Positions 1-8,351 of a DNA stretch of 64,000 nucleotides are shown in pieces (position 1 is the stretch's first letter; each line of letters starts with the position of its first letter). The notes under the pieces were generated by a model that saw nothing but the letters and a program-made list of their open reading frames with translations, ran no database searches and had not been told where the DNA came from. Made by a program: the position numbers and the translations under genes. The DNA is from Comamonas sp. Y33R10-2. GTDB taxonomy: Bacteria; Pseudomonadota; Gammaproteobacteria; Burkholderiales; Burkholderiaceae_C. The stretch lies in the NCBI RefSeq assembly GCF_019355935.1, contig NZ_CP079925.1, positions 3,472,001-3,536,000 on the forward strand, in the 5' to 3' direction.

Positions 1-540
1 GCCATGATGCGACTGCGCACCGAGCTGATGCAGCGCATGAAGTTGGGCACGCCCGGCGGCACGCAGCCGAACTTGGGTTTGATGACCAGCATGCGCAATC
101 AGTGGCCTTGCACGGTGCTCAAGGTGGAATCGATGGGCGGTCAGATTCGCGTCTGGCTGCGCGCGGCAATGGATGCGGGCTCAGACTGGACGATTGCTGC
201 CCGCATCACCCCCGAAAGCTATGAGCTGCTGGGTTTGGCTCCCGGTGTGCAGGTGCTTGCGTTGTGCAAGGCCACGGCCGTTAAGGTGTGGGTGGGCGCC
301 GAGCGCCCAGTTGCATCTACGCAGAGTATCAACCTCTGGCCCGCCGTGGTGCAGCGCGCAACCTACGGTGCGCAAACTGTGTCTGAAGAAGTGATTGCCT
401 CTGATGAAGCCATTTGCCGCCTGAGCTGGGGCGCGCAGATTGTAGGCTTTGCAGCCGCCATGAGCGGACTAGTGGCCAACGACAACGTGTGGCTGGAAGT
501 GCCTGAATCTGCAGTGGTTGTGGCGGTTACGGCCAGCTAA
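1..540 (+). CDS. modE: ModE-type molybdate-responsive regulator, C-terminal part (left-truncated)
   Basis: The reading frame is already open at base 1, so the gene starts outside the window. What remains is two consecutive TOBE/MOP-like modules, at about residues 31-100 and 106-178. This is the di-MOP arrangement of the ModE C-terminus, which binds molybdate or tungstate oxyanions. In full ModE an N-terminal winged-helix domain represses the molybdate uptake operon when oxyanion is bound; that domain is not visible here, only its possible tail. It is followed by a clear terminator at 559-592. A molybdopterin-binding protein without a DNA-binding domain is the main alternative. Confidence 0.6.
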   Translation, partial: AMMRLRTELMQRMKLGTPGGTQPNLGLMTSMRNQWPCTVLKVESMGGQIRVWLRAAMDAGSDWTIAARITPESYELLGLAPGVQVLALCKATAVKVWVGAERPVASTQSINLWPAVVQRATYGAQTVSEEVIASDEAICRLSWGAQIVGFAAAMSGLVANDNVWLEVPESAVVVAVTAS

Positions 541-558
541 GTAACTACTCTTAATAAA

Positions 559-592
559 AAAGCGCTGCAGTGCTTTGGCACTCCAGCGCTTT
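559..592. terminator. Bidirectional hairpin terminator between modE and the Bug gene
   Basis: A 9-bp stem (AAAGCGCTG with CAGCGCTTT) is flanked by an A-run on the left and a T-rich stretch on the right. It lies between two genes converging from opposite strands and could serve both. Confidence 0.7.
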
Positions 593-654
593 ATTTATAT
601 GCACTAGCAGCTATCTTTATTGAAGTTGCTGCTAGCTTTGGAAAAGCGGGCCTG

Positions 655-1656
655 TCAGTCCACCTTCAGGCCAATTTCCTTGATCAGTGGTGCGAAGCGG
701 ACGCGCTCCTTGGCGTGGTGATCGACAAACTCCTGGCGGCTCATATTGGGTTCAGGCGTGGAGCCAAGTCCTTGCAGCACATCGATCACATTTTTTTGCT
801 CCAGCGCCTTGAGCACGCTGGCGCGCACGGCCTCCACCACGGGCGCAGGCGTGCCTGCGGGAGCGTAGATGCCGAATAAAGTGTCGGCATCAAAGCCCGG
901 CAAGCCACTTTCGGCCAGCGTTGGGACTTTGGGGTAGAGAGGGGAGCGCTGCGGGCTGCCAATGGCCAGCAGCTTGAGCTTGCCGGCCTCGACTTGCTTG
1001 AGGCCGGGGCCCGGATCAAACCAGTACTGGAGCTGGCCGCTGAGCACATCAGTCAAAGCCGGGCCAGCGCCTTTGTAGGGAATGTGACTGGCATCGACCT
1101 TGGCGGCGCGTTTGAACATTTCACCAGCCAGATGCGGCGAGCTGCCGGGGCCGGGCGAGCCGTATGACAATTTGCCGGGGTTGGCCTGCAGATGCTTGAT
1201 GAAGTCCTGCACATTGCTCACCGGCAAGCTGGGGTTGGTTTCCAGAAAGACATGCACGCGCGCCACGGCGGCGACGGGGATCAAATCCTTCTCGGGGTTG
1301 AAGGACAGCTTGCTGTAAATCAACGGATTGATGCTGATGCCGCCGCCTGAGCTCAGCAGCAGCGTATAGCCATCTTTGGCTGCACGCACGGTTTCACCAA
1401 TGCCGATATTGCCGTTGGCGCCGGGCTTGTTGTCCACCACCACGGACTGCCCCAGCACCTGGCTCATGGTGGGGGAGATGGCCCGCCCCATTACGTCGGC
1501 CGCGCCACCGGGGGCGAAGTTGACGATCAGGCGGATAGGGCGGTCTGGCCACTTTTCAGAAGCCACAGCAGTGGCCGCAAATACACTGCAAAGCAGAGCT
1601 GGAATAGCGGCCAGACTCAAGCGGCGCAGGCTGTTGATGACGTGTTTTGAAGGCAT
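655..1656 (-). CDS. Bug/TctC-family periplasmic tripartite tricarboxylate-transporter binding protein
   Basis: A 333-residue secreted solute-binding protein. The start at 1656 is chosen because AAGGAGA lies just upstream and the next residues form a signal peptide (hydrophobic run to an AVA-S cleavage site near residue 29). The mature protein begins with the family's WPDRPIRLIV block, followed by the FAPGGAADVMGR ligand loop and the YKGAGPALTDVLSGQ segment. Bug proteins bind carboxylates in the periplasm, often for TctAB-type transporters, but no tctA or tctB is adjacent. The gene sits 64 bp behind the benzoylformate-decarboxylase-like gene on the same strand, so the ligand may be an aromatic 2-oxo acid or related carboxylate; that link is inference. 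Confidence 0.9.
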   Translation of the reverse strand: MPSKHVINSLRRLSLAAIPALLCSVFAATAVASEKWPDRPIRLIVNFAPGGAADVMGRAISPTMSQVLGQSVVVDNKPGANGNIGIGETVRAAKDGYTLLLSSGGGISINPLIYSKLSFNPEKDLIPVAAVARVHVFLETNPSLPVSNVQDFIKHLQANPGKLSYGSPGPGSSPHLAGEMFKRAAKVDASHIPYKGAGPALTDVLSGQLQYWFDPGPGLKQVEAGKLKLLAIGSPQRSPLYPKVPTLAESGLPGFDADTLFGIYAPAGTPAPVVEAVRASVLKALEQKNVIDVLQGLGSTPEPNMSRQEFVDHHAKERVRFAPLIKEIGLKVD

Positions 1657-1720
1657 GTCTTGTCTCCTTGGATGGGTTTTTATCAATCCGCCTCGAACGG
1701 GCGGTAATTTTTGAGCTTCT

Positions 1721-3322
1721 TCAGGCCACTTCCACCTCAACCACGATGGGTCGAGGGTGGGCAATAGTTTCCTTGAGGATCCGGCTTAGCTGACTAGCGT
1801 CTTCCACATGAATGCCATCGCAGCCGTGGCCTTTGGCCAGAGCCACAAAGTCGAGATCGGGTAGTTCTGTGCCTTCTACCTTTTCACCTTCGCGGTAGCC
1901 AAAGACTTTGGAGAAGTCTTGCAGCGCGGCGTAGCGGCGGTTTTTGAGAATCACAAAGGTGATGGGCAGGCGTAGATGGGCCGCAGTCCACAGGGCCTGA
2001 ATGGCATACATGGCCGAGCCGTCGCCAATCACGGCAATCACTTTTTTTTCGGGTTTGGCCAGAGCAATGCCGACAGCCGCAGGCATGCTGTGGCCCAGCC
2101 CACCGCTGCACATGGTGAAAAAGGTCTCGCTGTGAAAGATGGGCAGATAGGTCTGAATCGTTGAGCGTGAGCTGGGAGCCTCTTCCACGATGATGCTGTG
2201 CGGGTCACGCACGCTGGCCAGCGTGTGCATGGCAAAAGCGACCGACATGCGCTCACCTGCTGCAGGTGCGGCTGGAACGGGTTGTGTGGGCTTGCGCGCT
2301 GGTGTTGGGCGCTGCGCCAGTTGCGGGCGGCTCAGCAACTCTTCGACACCCAGCTTGATATTGCCCACGGCAGCCGTGCCCACGGGTGCCCATGCTGCAA
2401 TGGCCGGGTCTTCAATCAGCTGGAACAGCTCGGAATCAACGGGGATGAACGGGCCAGCGCCTTCCACGTGATAGGTGAAAGCGGCAGCGCCAATGGCAAA
2501 AATAGTGTCATGTGGGGCCAGCAGGTCCACGATGCGCTCGCGCATGGCAGGCAGAAAACCGGCAAACAGGGGGTGATCTTCGGGGAAGCTGCAGCGCCCG
2601 CTCATGGGCGCTACAAACACGCGGGCTTGGTGGCGCTCGGCCAGAGCCACAACGGCATCCCACGCGCCAGCGCGGTCTACGGCAGCGCCCACCACAAAGG
2701 CTGGCGACACCGATGCATCAAGCGCCTTGCCAGCCGCCGTCAGCGTTTGCGGGTTGGGGCGGGTTTCAAAGCCAATGCTGCGCAGTGTGATGGGCTCGCA
2801 AGGTTTGTCCCAGTCATCGGCAGGAATGGAGACAAATACAGGGCCGCGAGGTTCTTGCATGGCGATGTAGTAGGCGCGGGCCAGTGCCTGAGGCACGTCT
2901 TCGGCGCGGGCTGGCTCGCAGCTCCACTTCACATAGGGCTTGGGCAACTCTGCGGCATCACGGGAATGCAAAAACGGGTCGAACTGCAGCAAGGAGCGCG
3001 CTTGCTGGCCGGCCGTGATGACCATGGGCGTGCGATTCTTGAAGGCGGTGAAGATATTGGCCATGGCATGGCCCACGCCTGCGGCTGAGTGCAAATTCAC
3101 AAAGCTGGCGTTGCGCGTAGCCTGCGCATAACCATCGGCCATGCCGACAACCACGGCCTCCTGCAGGCCCAGCTCGTAGGAAAAATCCTCGGGGTAGTCC
3201 CTAAACAGCGGCAGCTCTGTGGAGCCGGGGTTGCCGAAGATGCGCGTCATGCCCAGCTCGCGCAGCATGGCGATTACGGCATGGCGGACGGTGTGGGTGT
3301 CTTGCGGGAGTGTGGTTTGCAA
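1721..3322 (-). CDS. mdlC: Thiamine-diphosphate-dependent decarboxylase, benzoylformate decarboxylase-like
   Basis: This 533-residue enzyme has the three-domain ThDP layout. The N-terminal part carries NPGSTELP, LGLQEA and NLHSAAG, and FTYHVEG lies near residue 285. These put Ser34, Glu55, His78 and His285 where Pseudomonas putida benzoylformate decarboxylase has Ser26, Glu47, His70 and His281, its cofactor and catalytic residues. The GDGS...N cofactor motif is at about 431-458. The expected reaction is benzoylformate to benzaldehyde plus CO2, in mandelate-type degradation. The frame begins with a TTG codon 8 nt after AAGGA; there is no better ATG before the conserved region. It is divergent from a LysR gene and followed by a Bug protein. 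Another aromatic 2-oxo-acid substrate is possible. Confidence 0.8.
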   Translation of the reverse strand: MQTTLPQDTHTVRHAVIAMLRELGMTRIFGNPGSTELPLFRDYPEDFSYELGLQEAVVVGMADGYAQATRNASFVNLHSAAGVGHAMANIFTAFKNRTPMVITAGQQARSLLQFDPFLHSRDAAELPKPYVKWSCEPARAEDVPQALARAYYIAMQEPRGPVFVSIPADDWDKPCEPITLRSIGFETRPNPQTLTAAGKALDASVSPAFVVGAAVDRAGAWDAVVALAERHQARVFVAPMSGRCSFPEDHPLFAGFLPAMRERIVDLLAPHDTIFAIGAAAFTYHVEGAGPFIPVDSELFQLIEDPAIAAWAPVGTAAVGNIKLGVEELLSRPQLAQRPTPARKPTQPVPAAPAAGERMSVAFAMHTLASVRDPHSIIVEEAPSSRSTIQTYLPIFHSETFFTMCSGGLGHSMPAAVGIALAKPEKKVIAVIGDGSAMYAIQALWTAAHLRLPITFVILKNRRYAALQDFSKVFGYREGEKVEGTELPDLDFVALAKGHGCDGIHVEDASQLSRILKETIAHPRPIVVEVEVA

Positions 3323-3435
3323 AGTGTGTTTCCTTGATCTGGCCGCTCTTCATGGGGTGGAGCGCTTCTGAAGGAATCTTGCATGGCCTCATAATTTCCA
3401 GCAATTGAATAAATCATCTAAGCAATATTCGTTTC

Positions 3436-4341
3436 ATGGATATATCTGGTCTAGATCTCAACTTGCTACGCGTCTTTGATGCGGTGTTCAGGCATGGCAG
3501 TGTCAGCCGTGCGGCCCAGGAGGTGGGGCTGTCTCAGCCTGCTGCCAGTCAGGCGGTGACGCGGCTGCGCCAGTTGCTGGGCGACCCTCTGTTTGAGCGC
3601 ATGCACGGCGGCGTGCGGCCCACGCCGCGTGCCGAGAGGCTGGCACGGGCAGTGCGTACGGCCTTGGCCACGCTGGAAGTGGCGCTGGCCGAAGCGCATA
3701 CCTTTGATCCCTTGCAGGCGAGCCAGTGCTTTCGCATCCATCTCAGCGATATTGGTGAGGCCCGCTTTTTGCCGCCGCTGATGCAAGCCTTGCGAGAGCA
3801 AGCGCCGAACGTAAAGCTGGAGACGCTCCCCATGCCCATGGGAGAGATTGCGGATGCGCTGGACCGTGGCTCACTGGACATCGCCATCGGCTTCTTGCCC
3901 GGTGTAACGGGGACTAAGCAGCAGGTCTTGCTTTCGGATCACTATGCCGTGCTGCTAAGGCAGGCGCACCCGCTGCTCAAGGGCTTGAAAAACAAGCGGC
4001 TTGGCCCTGAGCATTTGCAGCGGCTGGACTATGTGGCGGTGCGTTCGCACTCAGAGACTTTGCGTATTTTGCGCACGCTGGAGCTGCAGAGCCAGATTCG
4101 CCTCTCGGCGGCGCACTTCATGGCCGTGCCCTCAATCGTGCGCCAGAGCGATCTGGCCGTCATCATGCCGGCCGAGATTGCGGACACGTTTGAGCAAATG
4201 GGCGGCTATGCGGTGCTGCAGGCCGATCTACCCGAAAGCGCGTTTGATGTTTCCCTGCACTGGAGCTGGCGTTTTGAGCGTGAACCCGCCAATCAGTGGC
4301 TGCGTGCGCTGGTGAGCGAGGTCTTTCAGCCGCACCAATAA
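3436..4341 (+). CDS. LysR-family transcriptional regulator
   Basis: A 301-residue regulator with the classic N-terminal winged helix-turn-helix at residues 1-65 (DLNLLRVFDAVF, then the AAQEVGLSQPAASQAVTRLR recognition region). A periplasmic-binding-protein-like effector domain follows from about residue 90. It is transcribed away from the decarboxylase/Bug pair across a gap of roughly 110 bp, the usual position for a LysR protein that controls its divergent neighbour. An aromatic acid as coinducer is a guess from the neighbours. A strong hairpin follows its stop codon. Confidence 0.9.
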   Translation: MDISGLDLNLLRVFDAVFRHGSVSRAAQEVGLSQPAASQAVTRLRQLLGDPLFERMHGGVRPTPRAERLARAVRTALATLEVALAEAHTFDPLQASQCFRIHLSDIGEARFLPPLMQALREQAPNVKLETLPMPMGEIADALDRGSLDIAIGFLPGVTGTKQQVLLSDHYAVLLRQAHPLLKGLKNKRLGPEHLQRLDYVAVRSHSETLRILRTLELQSQIRLSAAHFMAVPSIVRQSDLAVIMPAEIADTFEQMGGYAVLQADLPESAFDVSLHWSWRFEREPANQWLRALVSEVFQPHQ

Positions 4342-4348
4342 ATGCGAA

Positions 4349-4378
4349 AAGCCCCAAGAGCTTGCGCGCTTGGGGCTT
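4349..4378. terminator. Hairpin terminator between the LysR gene and tRNA-Met
   Basis: A perfect 10-bp stem (AAGCCCCAAG with CTTGGGGCTT) lies between the plus-strand LysR gene and the minus-strand tRNA. The left flank supplies an A-run, read as a U-run on the minus strand, so it fits best as the tRNA terminator. Confidence 0.65.
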
Positions 4379-4383
4379 CAATT

Positions 4384-4460
4384 TGGTGGTCGTAGCGGGA
4401 CTCGAACCTGCGACATCAGCATTATGAATGCTGCGCTCTAACCAACTGAGCTATACGACC
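4384..4460 (-). tRNA. tRNA-Met (CAT), elongator type, copy 1
   Basis: A 77-nt cloverleaf with encoded CCA. The acceptor stem GGTCGTA pairs perfectly with TACGACC. The anticodon stem-loop is CAGCA-TTCATAA-TGCTG, giving anticodon CAT, and the T-loop is TTCGAGT. The first acceptor pair is G1-C72, unlike initiator tRNA. A minus-strand -10-like TAAAAT lies at 4471-4476. Confidence 0.95.
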
Positions 4461-4542
4461 GACAGTGCGAATTTTAGAGGCAAAAAAGTGGCCCGGCGGC
4501 GAACTTGGGATTTTTTTTGCAGGTACGCATCTGAAAAAGAAA

Positions 4543-4574
4543 AAACCGCAGTGCTTTTGCAAACACTGCGGTTT
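4543..4574 (-). terminator. Rho-independent terminator of tRNA-Met copy 2
   Basis: The stem AAACCGCAGTG/CACTGCGGTTT is followed, in the minus direction, by a T-rich run. It lies between the two tRNA genes, so each is probably transcribed separately. Confidence 0.75.
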
Positions 4575-4580
4575 CTTGTT

Positions 4581-4657
4581 TGGTGGTCGGGGCGGGACTT
4601 GAACCTGCGACATCAGCATTATGAATGCTGCGCTCTAACCAACTGAGCTACACGACC
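4581..4657 (-). tRNA. tRNA-Met (CAT), elongator type, copy 2, slightly diverged
   Basis: A 77-nt cloverleaf with encoded CCA and the same anticodon arm as copy 1. It differs at acceptor positions 7, 66 and 67 and in the T-loop (TTCAAGT). The changes at 7 and 66 compensate each other (A-U to G-C), but C67 now faces U6, leaving one mismatch in the acceptor stem. Confidence 0.92.
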
Positions 4658-4667
4658 GAAGACCGCA

Positions 4668-4673
4668 ATTATA
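4668..4673 (-). promoter_or_regulatory. -10 element for tRNA-Met copy 2
   Basis: TATAAT on the minus strand, about 10 nt upstream of the tRNA 5' end. I cannot pick a convincing -35. Confidence 0.5.
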
Positions 4674-4727
4674 TACAGAAAAATCGACCCCAAACCAAAG
4701 TCGAAACTTTTGTGTGCGACAAGCGAT

Positions 4728-5507
4728 TTATTGGTGGGTAAATTGAGCCGGACGCTTGTTGACGAAAGCGTCCATGCCTTCCTTCTGGTCTTGCGTGGCA
4801 AACAGTGCGTGGAAAAGGCGGCGCTCAAACATCACGCCATCGCTCAGGCTGCTTTCAAAGGCGCGGTTCACCGATTCCTTGGCGGCCATCACGGCCAGCT
4901 GCGAGAAGCCGCTGATGATGATGGCCGCGCCCAGCGCTTCTTCCATCAGTTTGTCAGATGCAACGACGCGGCTGACAAGGCCTGCGCGCTCGGCTTCGGT
5001 GGCGTCCATCATGCGGGCCGTGAGCGCCATGTCCATGGCTTTGCTCTTTCCCACAGCGCGGGGCAGGCGCTGCGTGCCGCCGGCGCCGGGGATAACGCCC
5101 AGCTTGATTTCAGGCTGGCCGAACTTGGCGTTGTCAGCGGCGATGATGAAGTCGCACATCATCGCCAGCTCACAGCCGCCGCCCAGTGCAAAACCGCTGA
5201 CGGCGGCAATCACGGGCTTGCGGATGCTGCGAATGGTTTCCCAGTTGCGGGTGATGTAGTCGCCGCCGTAGGCATCGGCAAAGCTGTACTTAGCCATGGC
5301 ACCAATGTCGGCACCGGCGGCAAAGGCGCGCTCGCTGCCGGTGATGATCATGCAGCCAATGCTTTTGTCCGCATCGAAAGTCTTAAGCGCATCGCCCAGC
5401 TCTTGCATGAGCTGATCGTTCAGCGCGTTGAGTTGCTTGGGGCGGTTCAGGGTGATGATGCCGACTTTTTCCGCTTCTACGCGGACTTCAATAGTTTCGT
5501 AAGCCAA
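4728..5507 (-). CDS. Enoyl-CoA hydratase/crotonase family protein
   Basis: A 259-residue crotonase with the expected length and motifs. The oxyanion-hole segments are AFAAGADI (about 62-69) and [14 protein letters not shown] (about 106-119). The two catalytic glutamates are in GGGCELA and [21 protein letters not shown]. Both are needed for hydration of trans-2-enoyl-CoA, so true hydratase activity in fatty-acid or aromatic acyl-CoA beta-oxidation is likely. An AGGAGA ribosome binding site lies directly upstream of the ATG. No other beta-oxidation gene is adjacent, so substrate length cannot be deduced. Confidence 0.9.
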   Translation of the reverse strand: MAYETIEVRVEAEKVGIITLNRPKQLNALNDQLMQELGDALKTFDADKSIGCMIITGSERAFAAGADIGAMAKYSFADAYGGDYITRNWETIRSIRKPVIAAVSGFALGGGCELAMMCDFIIAADNAKFGQPEIKLGVIPGAGGTQRLPRAVGKSKAMDMALTARMMDATEAERAGLVSRVVASDKLMEEALGAAIIISGFSQLAVMAAKESVNRAFESSLSDGVMFERRLFHALFATQDQKEGMDAFVNKRPAQFTHQ

Positions 5508-5599
5508 GTTTGTCTCCTGCTAAAAATGAATTCTTATGCCAACAATAAGGGCTCAGCTGCACTTTGCTGGCGCGAAGCTGAGCGCTTTAAGCGGCATTT

Positions 5600-7414
5600 T
5601 TATTCAGCTGCGCCTTTGCTTTCGCCTTCTTCATTGCCCACGCCAGTGAGCCAGCGCTGTACAGCCGTTTTATCGCTGACCTCTAAGCCCAGATTGCTGA
5701 TGGCTTGAGTGGCTGCGCCGCTTAAGTCTAGTGGCAACTCAAGAATCATCCTGTCGCGAGCGACCCAAGCCGTCACTTGATTGGCGGCACCGGCATACAA
5801 GGGTACATCGTCGAGCTTGTTAATGCGCCAGTACTGCTGGTCTGCTTTGATGGCCAGCCATTCGTCGCCCGCCATCATGCCCGCCTGCTCAGCAGGGCCG
5901 CCGCGCAGCACGGTTTTGATTTGAACGCTGTGGTTTTCTTGAACGCGCAGGCCCAGCTTTTGCGCCAGTTGGGCGGGCTCGGCCTTGGTGTTGATACCGT
6001 GTTGGCTCAGCAATTCGCGCAGGGGCAAGTCAGTGCGGCTATGCACCCAGCTTTGTAGCTGCTGGGCGATGTCGGCATTGCCCAGGTCGGTTACCACGGC
6101 CAGTACATCGGCTTCGCTGATGGGGCCGCCATCGCTCTTGCGCCACAGGCCGCGCATGACGTCGTCTAGGCTACTGGCATTGGAGCGCAGGGCCAGATCA
6201 AGGCACAGCGCCACCAGCGACCCTTTGGTGTAGTAGCTGACAGTGTGATTGGCCGTGTTCTCGTCTTGGCGGTAGTACTTGACCCAGGCGTCATAGCTGG
6301 ATTCAGCCACGGACTGCACATGGCGGCCCGGCGTCTGCAGAACTTGGTTGATGGTGCGGGTAATGAGCTTGAGATACTGGGCGCTGTCGATCAGCCCGGC
6401 GCGGCGCAGGAACAGGTCGTCGTAGTAGCTGGTAAAGCCTTCAAAGAACCACAGCAGCTCGGTGTAGTTCTCTTGCTCATAGTCGTAGCGCGCAAACTCG
6501 GCAGGGCGCAGGCGCTTGACGTTCCAGGTGTGAAAGTATTCGTGGCTAATCAGGCCTAGCAGAGTGTTGTAGCCCTCGGCTGCCTTGGCTTCGCCTTTGC
6601 GCGGCAGGTCGCGCCGGCCGCAGATCAGGGCTGTGCTGTTGCGGTGCTCCAGCCCGCCGTAGTTGTCGTCCACCACATTGAGCATGAAGACATAGCGATC
6701 CATAGGCGGCTGGCTGCCGTCGGCGTGCCAGAAGGCGATTTCGGCTTCGCAGATTTTTTGGGTGTCGGCCAGCAGGCGCTCGCCATCAAAGCTGGGCGCG
6801 GCACCTGCCACCACAAACTCGTGCGGCACGCCGCCAGCGGTAAAGCTGCCGCGCCAGAATTGGCCCATTTCTACGGGGCAGTCGACCAGTTCGTCGTAAT
6901 GGGCGGCGGTGTAGAGGCCAAAGCCGTTGGCATCGACTTGGGTGGCAGTCAAGCCGGTGGCGATTTGCCAATTCTGTGTGGCGGGGCTGCTCAAGACTTC
7001 GAGTGCGTGGGGCGTATCTTCTTGGCCGTGCACGCGCAGGCACAGGCTGGTGCCGTTGAAAAAGCCGCGGCGGCGGTCTAGCCAAGCGGTGCGCACCGAA
7101 GTGTCATAGGCGCAAACTTGATAGCTAATCGTGCAGGCAGTATCTGGACTGCAGCCGATTTTCCATTGATTTTTTGTGAGTTGCTTGGCGGCAGTGACTT
7201 GGCCGTTTTGTGTGGCGCTCAGCCCTTGCAGGTTCTTGGCAAACTCACGCACCAGATAGCTGCCGGGAATCCACACCGGCAGCGACAAGATTTGCTCGAC
7301 TGCTGGCTGAGCGATGTGAAGCTGAACATCAAAAAGATGCGCATCGACCGCGTTGGCCTGCACGGTGTAGCGAATGCCGGGTTGGTTGCCGGTGGCATGG
7401 GAAACAGTCGTCAT
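5600..7414 (-). CDS. M61-family metallopeptidase with C-terminal PDZ domain
   Basis: A 604-residue protein related to glycyl aminopeptidase. The start at 7414 is preferred over an upstream codon because GGAG lies 5 nt before it. The N-terminal beta-rich region carries SLPVWIPGSYLVREFAKN. The gluzincin catalytic core follows with GGLEHRNS (about 253-260), the zinc motif HEYFH at 291-295, and the third ligand in FFEGFTSYY (Glu325). A PDZ-like module lies near residues 490-560. M61 enzymes cleave N-terminal Gly or Ala. No signal peptide is visible, so a cytoplasmic location is likely. dsbC lies upstream on the same strand with a gap of about 90 bp. Confidence 0.9.
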   Translation of the reverse strand: MTTVSHATGNQPGIRYTVQANAVDAHLFDVQLHIAQPAVEQILSLPVWIPGSYLVREFAKNLQGLSATQNGQVTAAKQLTKNQWKIGCSPDTACTISYQVCAYDTSVRTAWLDRRRGFFNGTSLCLRVHGQEDTPHALEVLSSPATQNWQIATGLTATQVDANGFGLYTAAHYDELVDCPVEMGQFWRGSFTAGGVPHEFVVAGAAPSFDGERLLADTQKICEAEIAFWHADGSQPPMDRYVFMLNVVDDNYGGLEHRNSTALICGRRDLPRKGEAKAAEGYNTLLGLISHEYFHTWNVKRLRPAEFARYDYEQENYTELLWFFEGFTSYYDDLFLRRAGLIDSAQYLKLITRTINQVLQTPGRHVQSVAESSYDAWVKYYRQDENTANHTVSYYTKGSLVALCLDLALRSNASSLDDVMRGLWRKSDGGPISEADVLAVVTDLGNADIAQQLQSWVHSRTDLPLRELLSQHGINTKAEPAQLAQKLGLRVQENHSVQIKTVLRGGPAEQAGMMAGDEWLAIKADQQYWRINKLDDVPLYAGAANQVTAWVARDRMILELPLDLSGAATQAISNLGLEVSDKTAVQRWLTGVGNEEGESKGAAE

Positions 7415-7507
7415 ATCAGCTCCAAAGATGCAGGCCGGAGCATACGAACCTGTCGCAGCGCGCAAGAGCCGTCAAGGTCAGGCGCGCTGCTCCGGCGATG
7501 AAGGGGA

Positions 7508-8215
7508 TTACTTGGCAGCGGCCAGATGCTTTTCGATCTCGGCGGCAGAAATTGCGCCGGGCACGCGAACATTGTTGGCGAAAATCACGGTGGGGGTGCC
7601 GGTGATCTTGTACTTGCGGCCAAAGGCCAAGTTACGCTGAATGGCTGCGGTGTCGCACTGCACGGCAGGGGCTGCTTTGTTGCTCAGCATCAGATCATGC
7701 CAAGCCTTGGTTTGATCTTTGGCGCACCAGATGTTGCGCGACTTCTCTGCCGAGTCGGGGCTGAGGATGGGGTAGAGAAAGAGGTAGATGGTGACGTTGT
7801 CTACGTTTTGCAGGTCTTTTTCAAAGCGCTTGCAGTAACCGCAGTTGGGGTCTTCAAACACGGCCAGTTTGCGCTCGCCCTTGCCGTGCACGATGGTGAT
7901 GGCGTCTTTGAGCGGCAACTGCTTGAAGTCCACCGCCGTGAGCTGGTTCATGCGGTCTTCAGTCAGATTGCGGCGGGCCTTGGTGTCGATCAACTCGCCC
8001 TGAATGAGGTAGTTGCCCTTGGCGTCGGTGTAAAAAATATCGGTTCCAGCACGCACTTCGTACAGCCCGGACATGGGTGTGGAGCGCACCTCGTCGATTT
8101 TTTCGAGCTGAGGAATGCGCTCAGTCAAGGTCTTTTTGAGGTTGGCATCTTGGGCGTGAACATTCAGGCCAAAGGTCAGGCTGGCAGCAGTCAGCAGGCT
8201 AGCAACAAGTTTCAT
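7508..8215 (-). CDS. dsbC: Thiol:disulfide interchange protein DsbC
   Basis: A 235-residue periplasmic disulfide isomerase. A signal peptide ends near NVHA-QD (residue 21). An N-terminal dimerisation domain (about 22-85) leads into a thioredoxin-fold domain with the active-site motif CGYC at residues 125-128 and the cis-proline region TGTPTVIF. The conserved PNCGYCKR context and overall length match DsbC rather than DsbG or DsbA. The protein reshuffles wrong disulfides in secreted proteins and is kept reduced by DsbD, which is not in the window. The UbiH-like gene lies upstream on the same strand. Confidence 0.93.
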   Translation of the reverse strand: MKLVASLLTAASLTFGLNVHAQDANLKKTLTERIPQLEKIDEVRSTPMSGLYEVRAGTDIFYTDAKGNYLIQGELIDTKARRNLTEDRMNQLTAVDFKQLPLKDAITIVHGKGERKLAVFEDPNCGYCKRFEKDLQNVDNVTIYLFLYPILSPDSAEKSRNIWCAKDQTKAWHDLMLSNKAAPAVQCDTAAIQRNLAFGRKYKITGTPTVIFANNVRVPGAISAAEIEKHLAAAK

Positions 8216-8351
8216 GGGGTGATCTGTCTGGCCGCTGGGCGGCTGGGGGAAGTGGTTTCTGCGGCACCCGGGAAAGCCGGGTGGCAGGGCTGTGGGGTTG
8301 GAGTCTGATGCTTCTCAGGGGTTCCCTAAGGCTGTTTTAGCGCAAACCTTG

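Noticed and set aside
2198..3088. Long plus-strand open frame opposite the decarboxylase gene
   Set aside because: It is antisense to a well-conserved enzyme, has no family features and no ribosome binding site; it reflects GC-rich codon bias.
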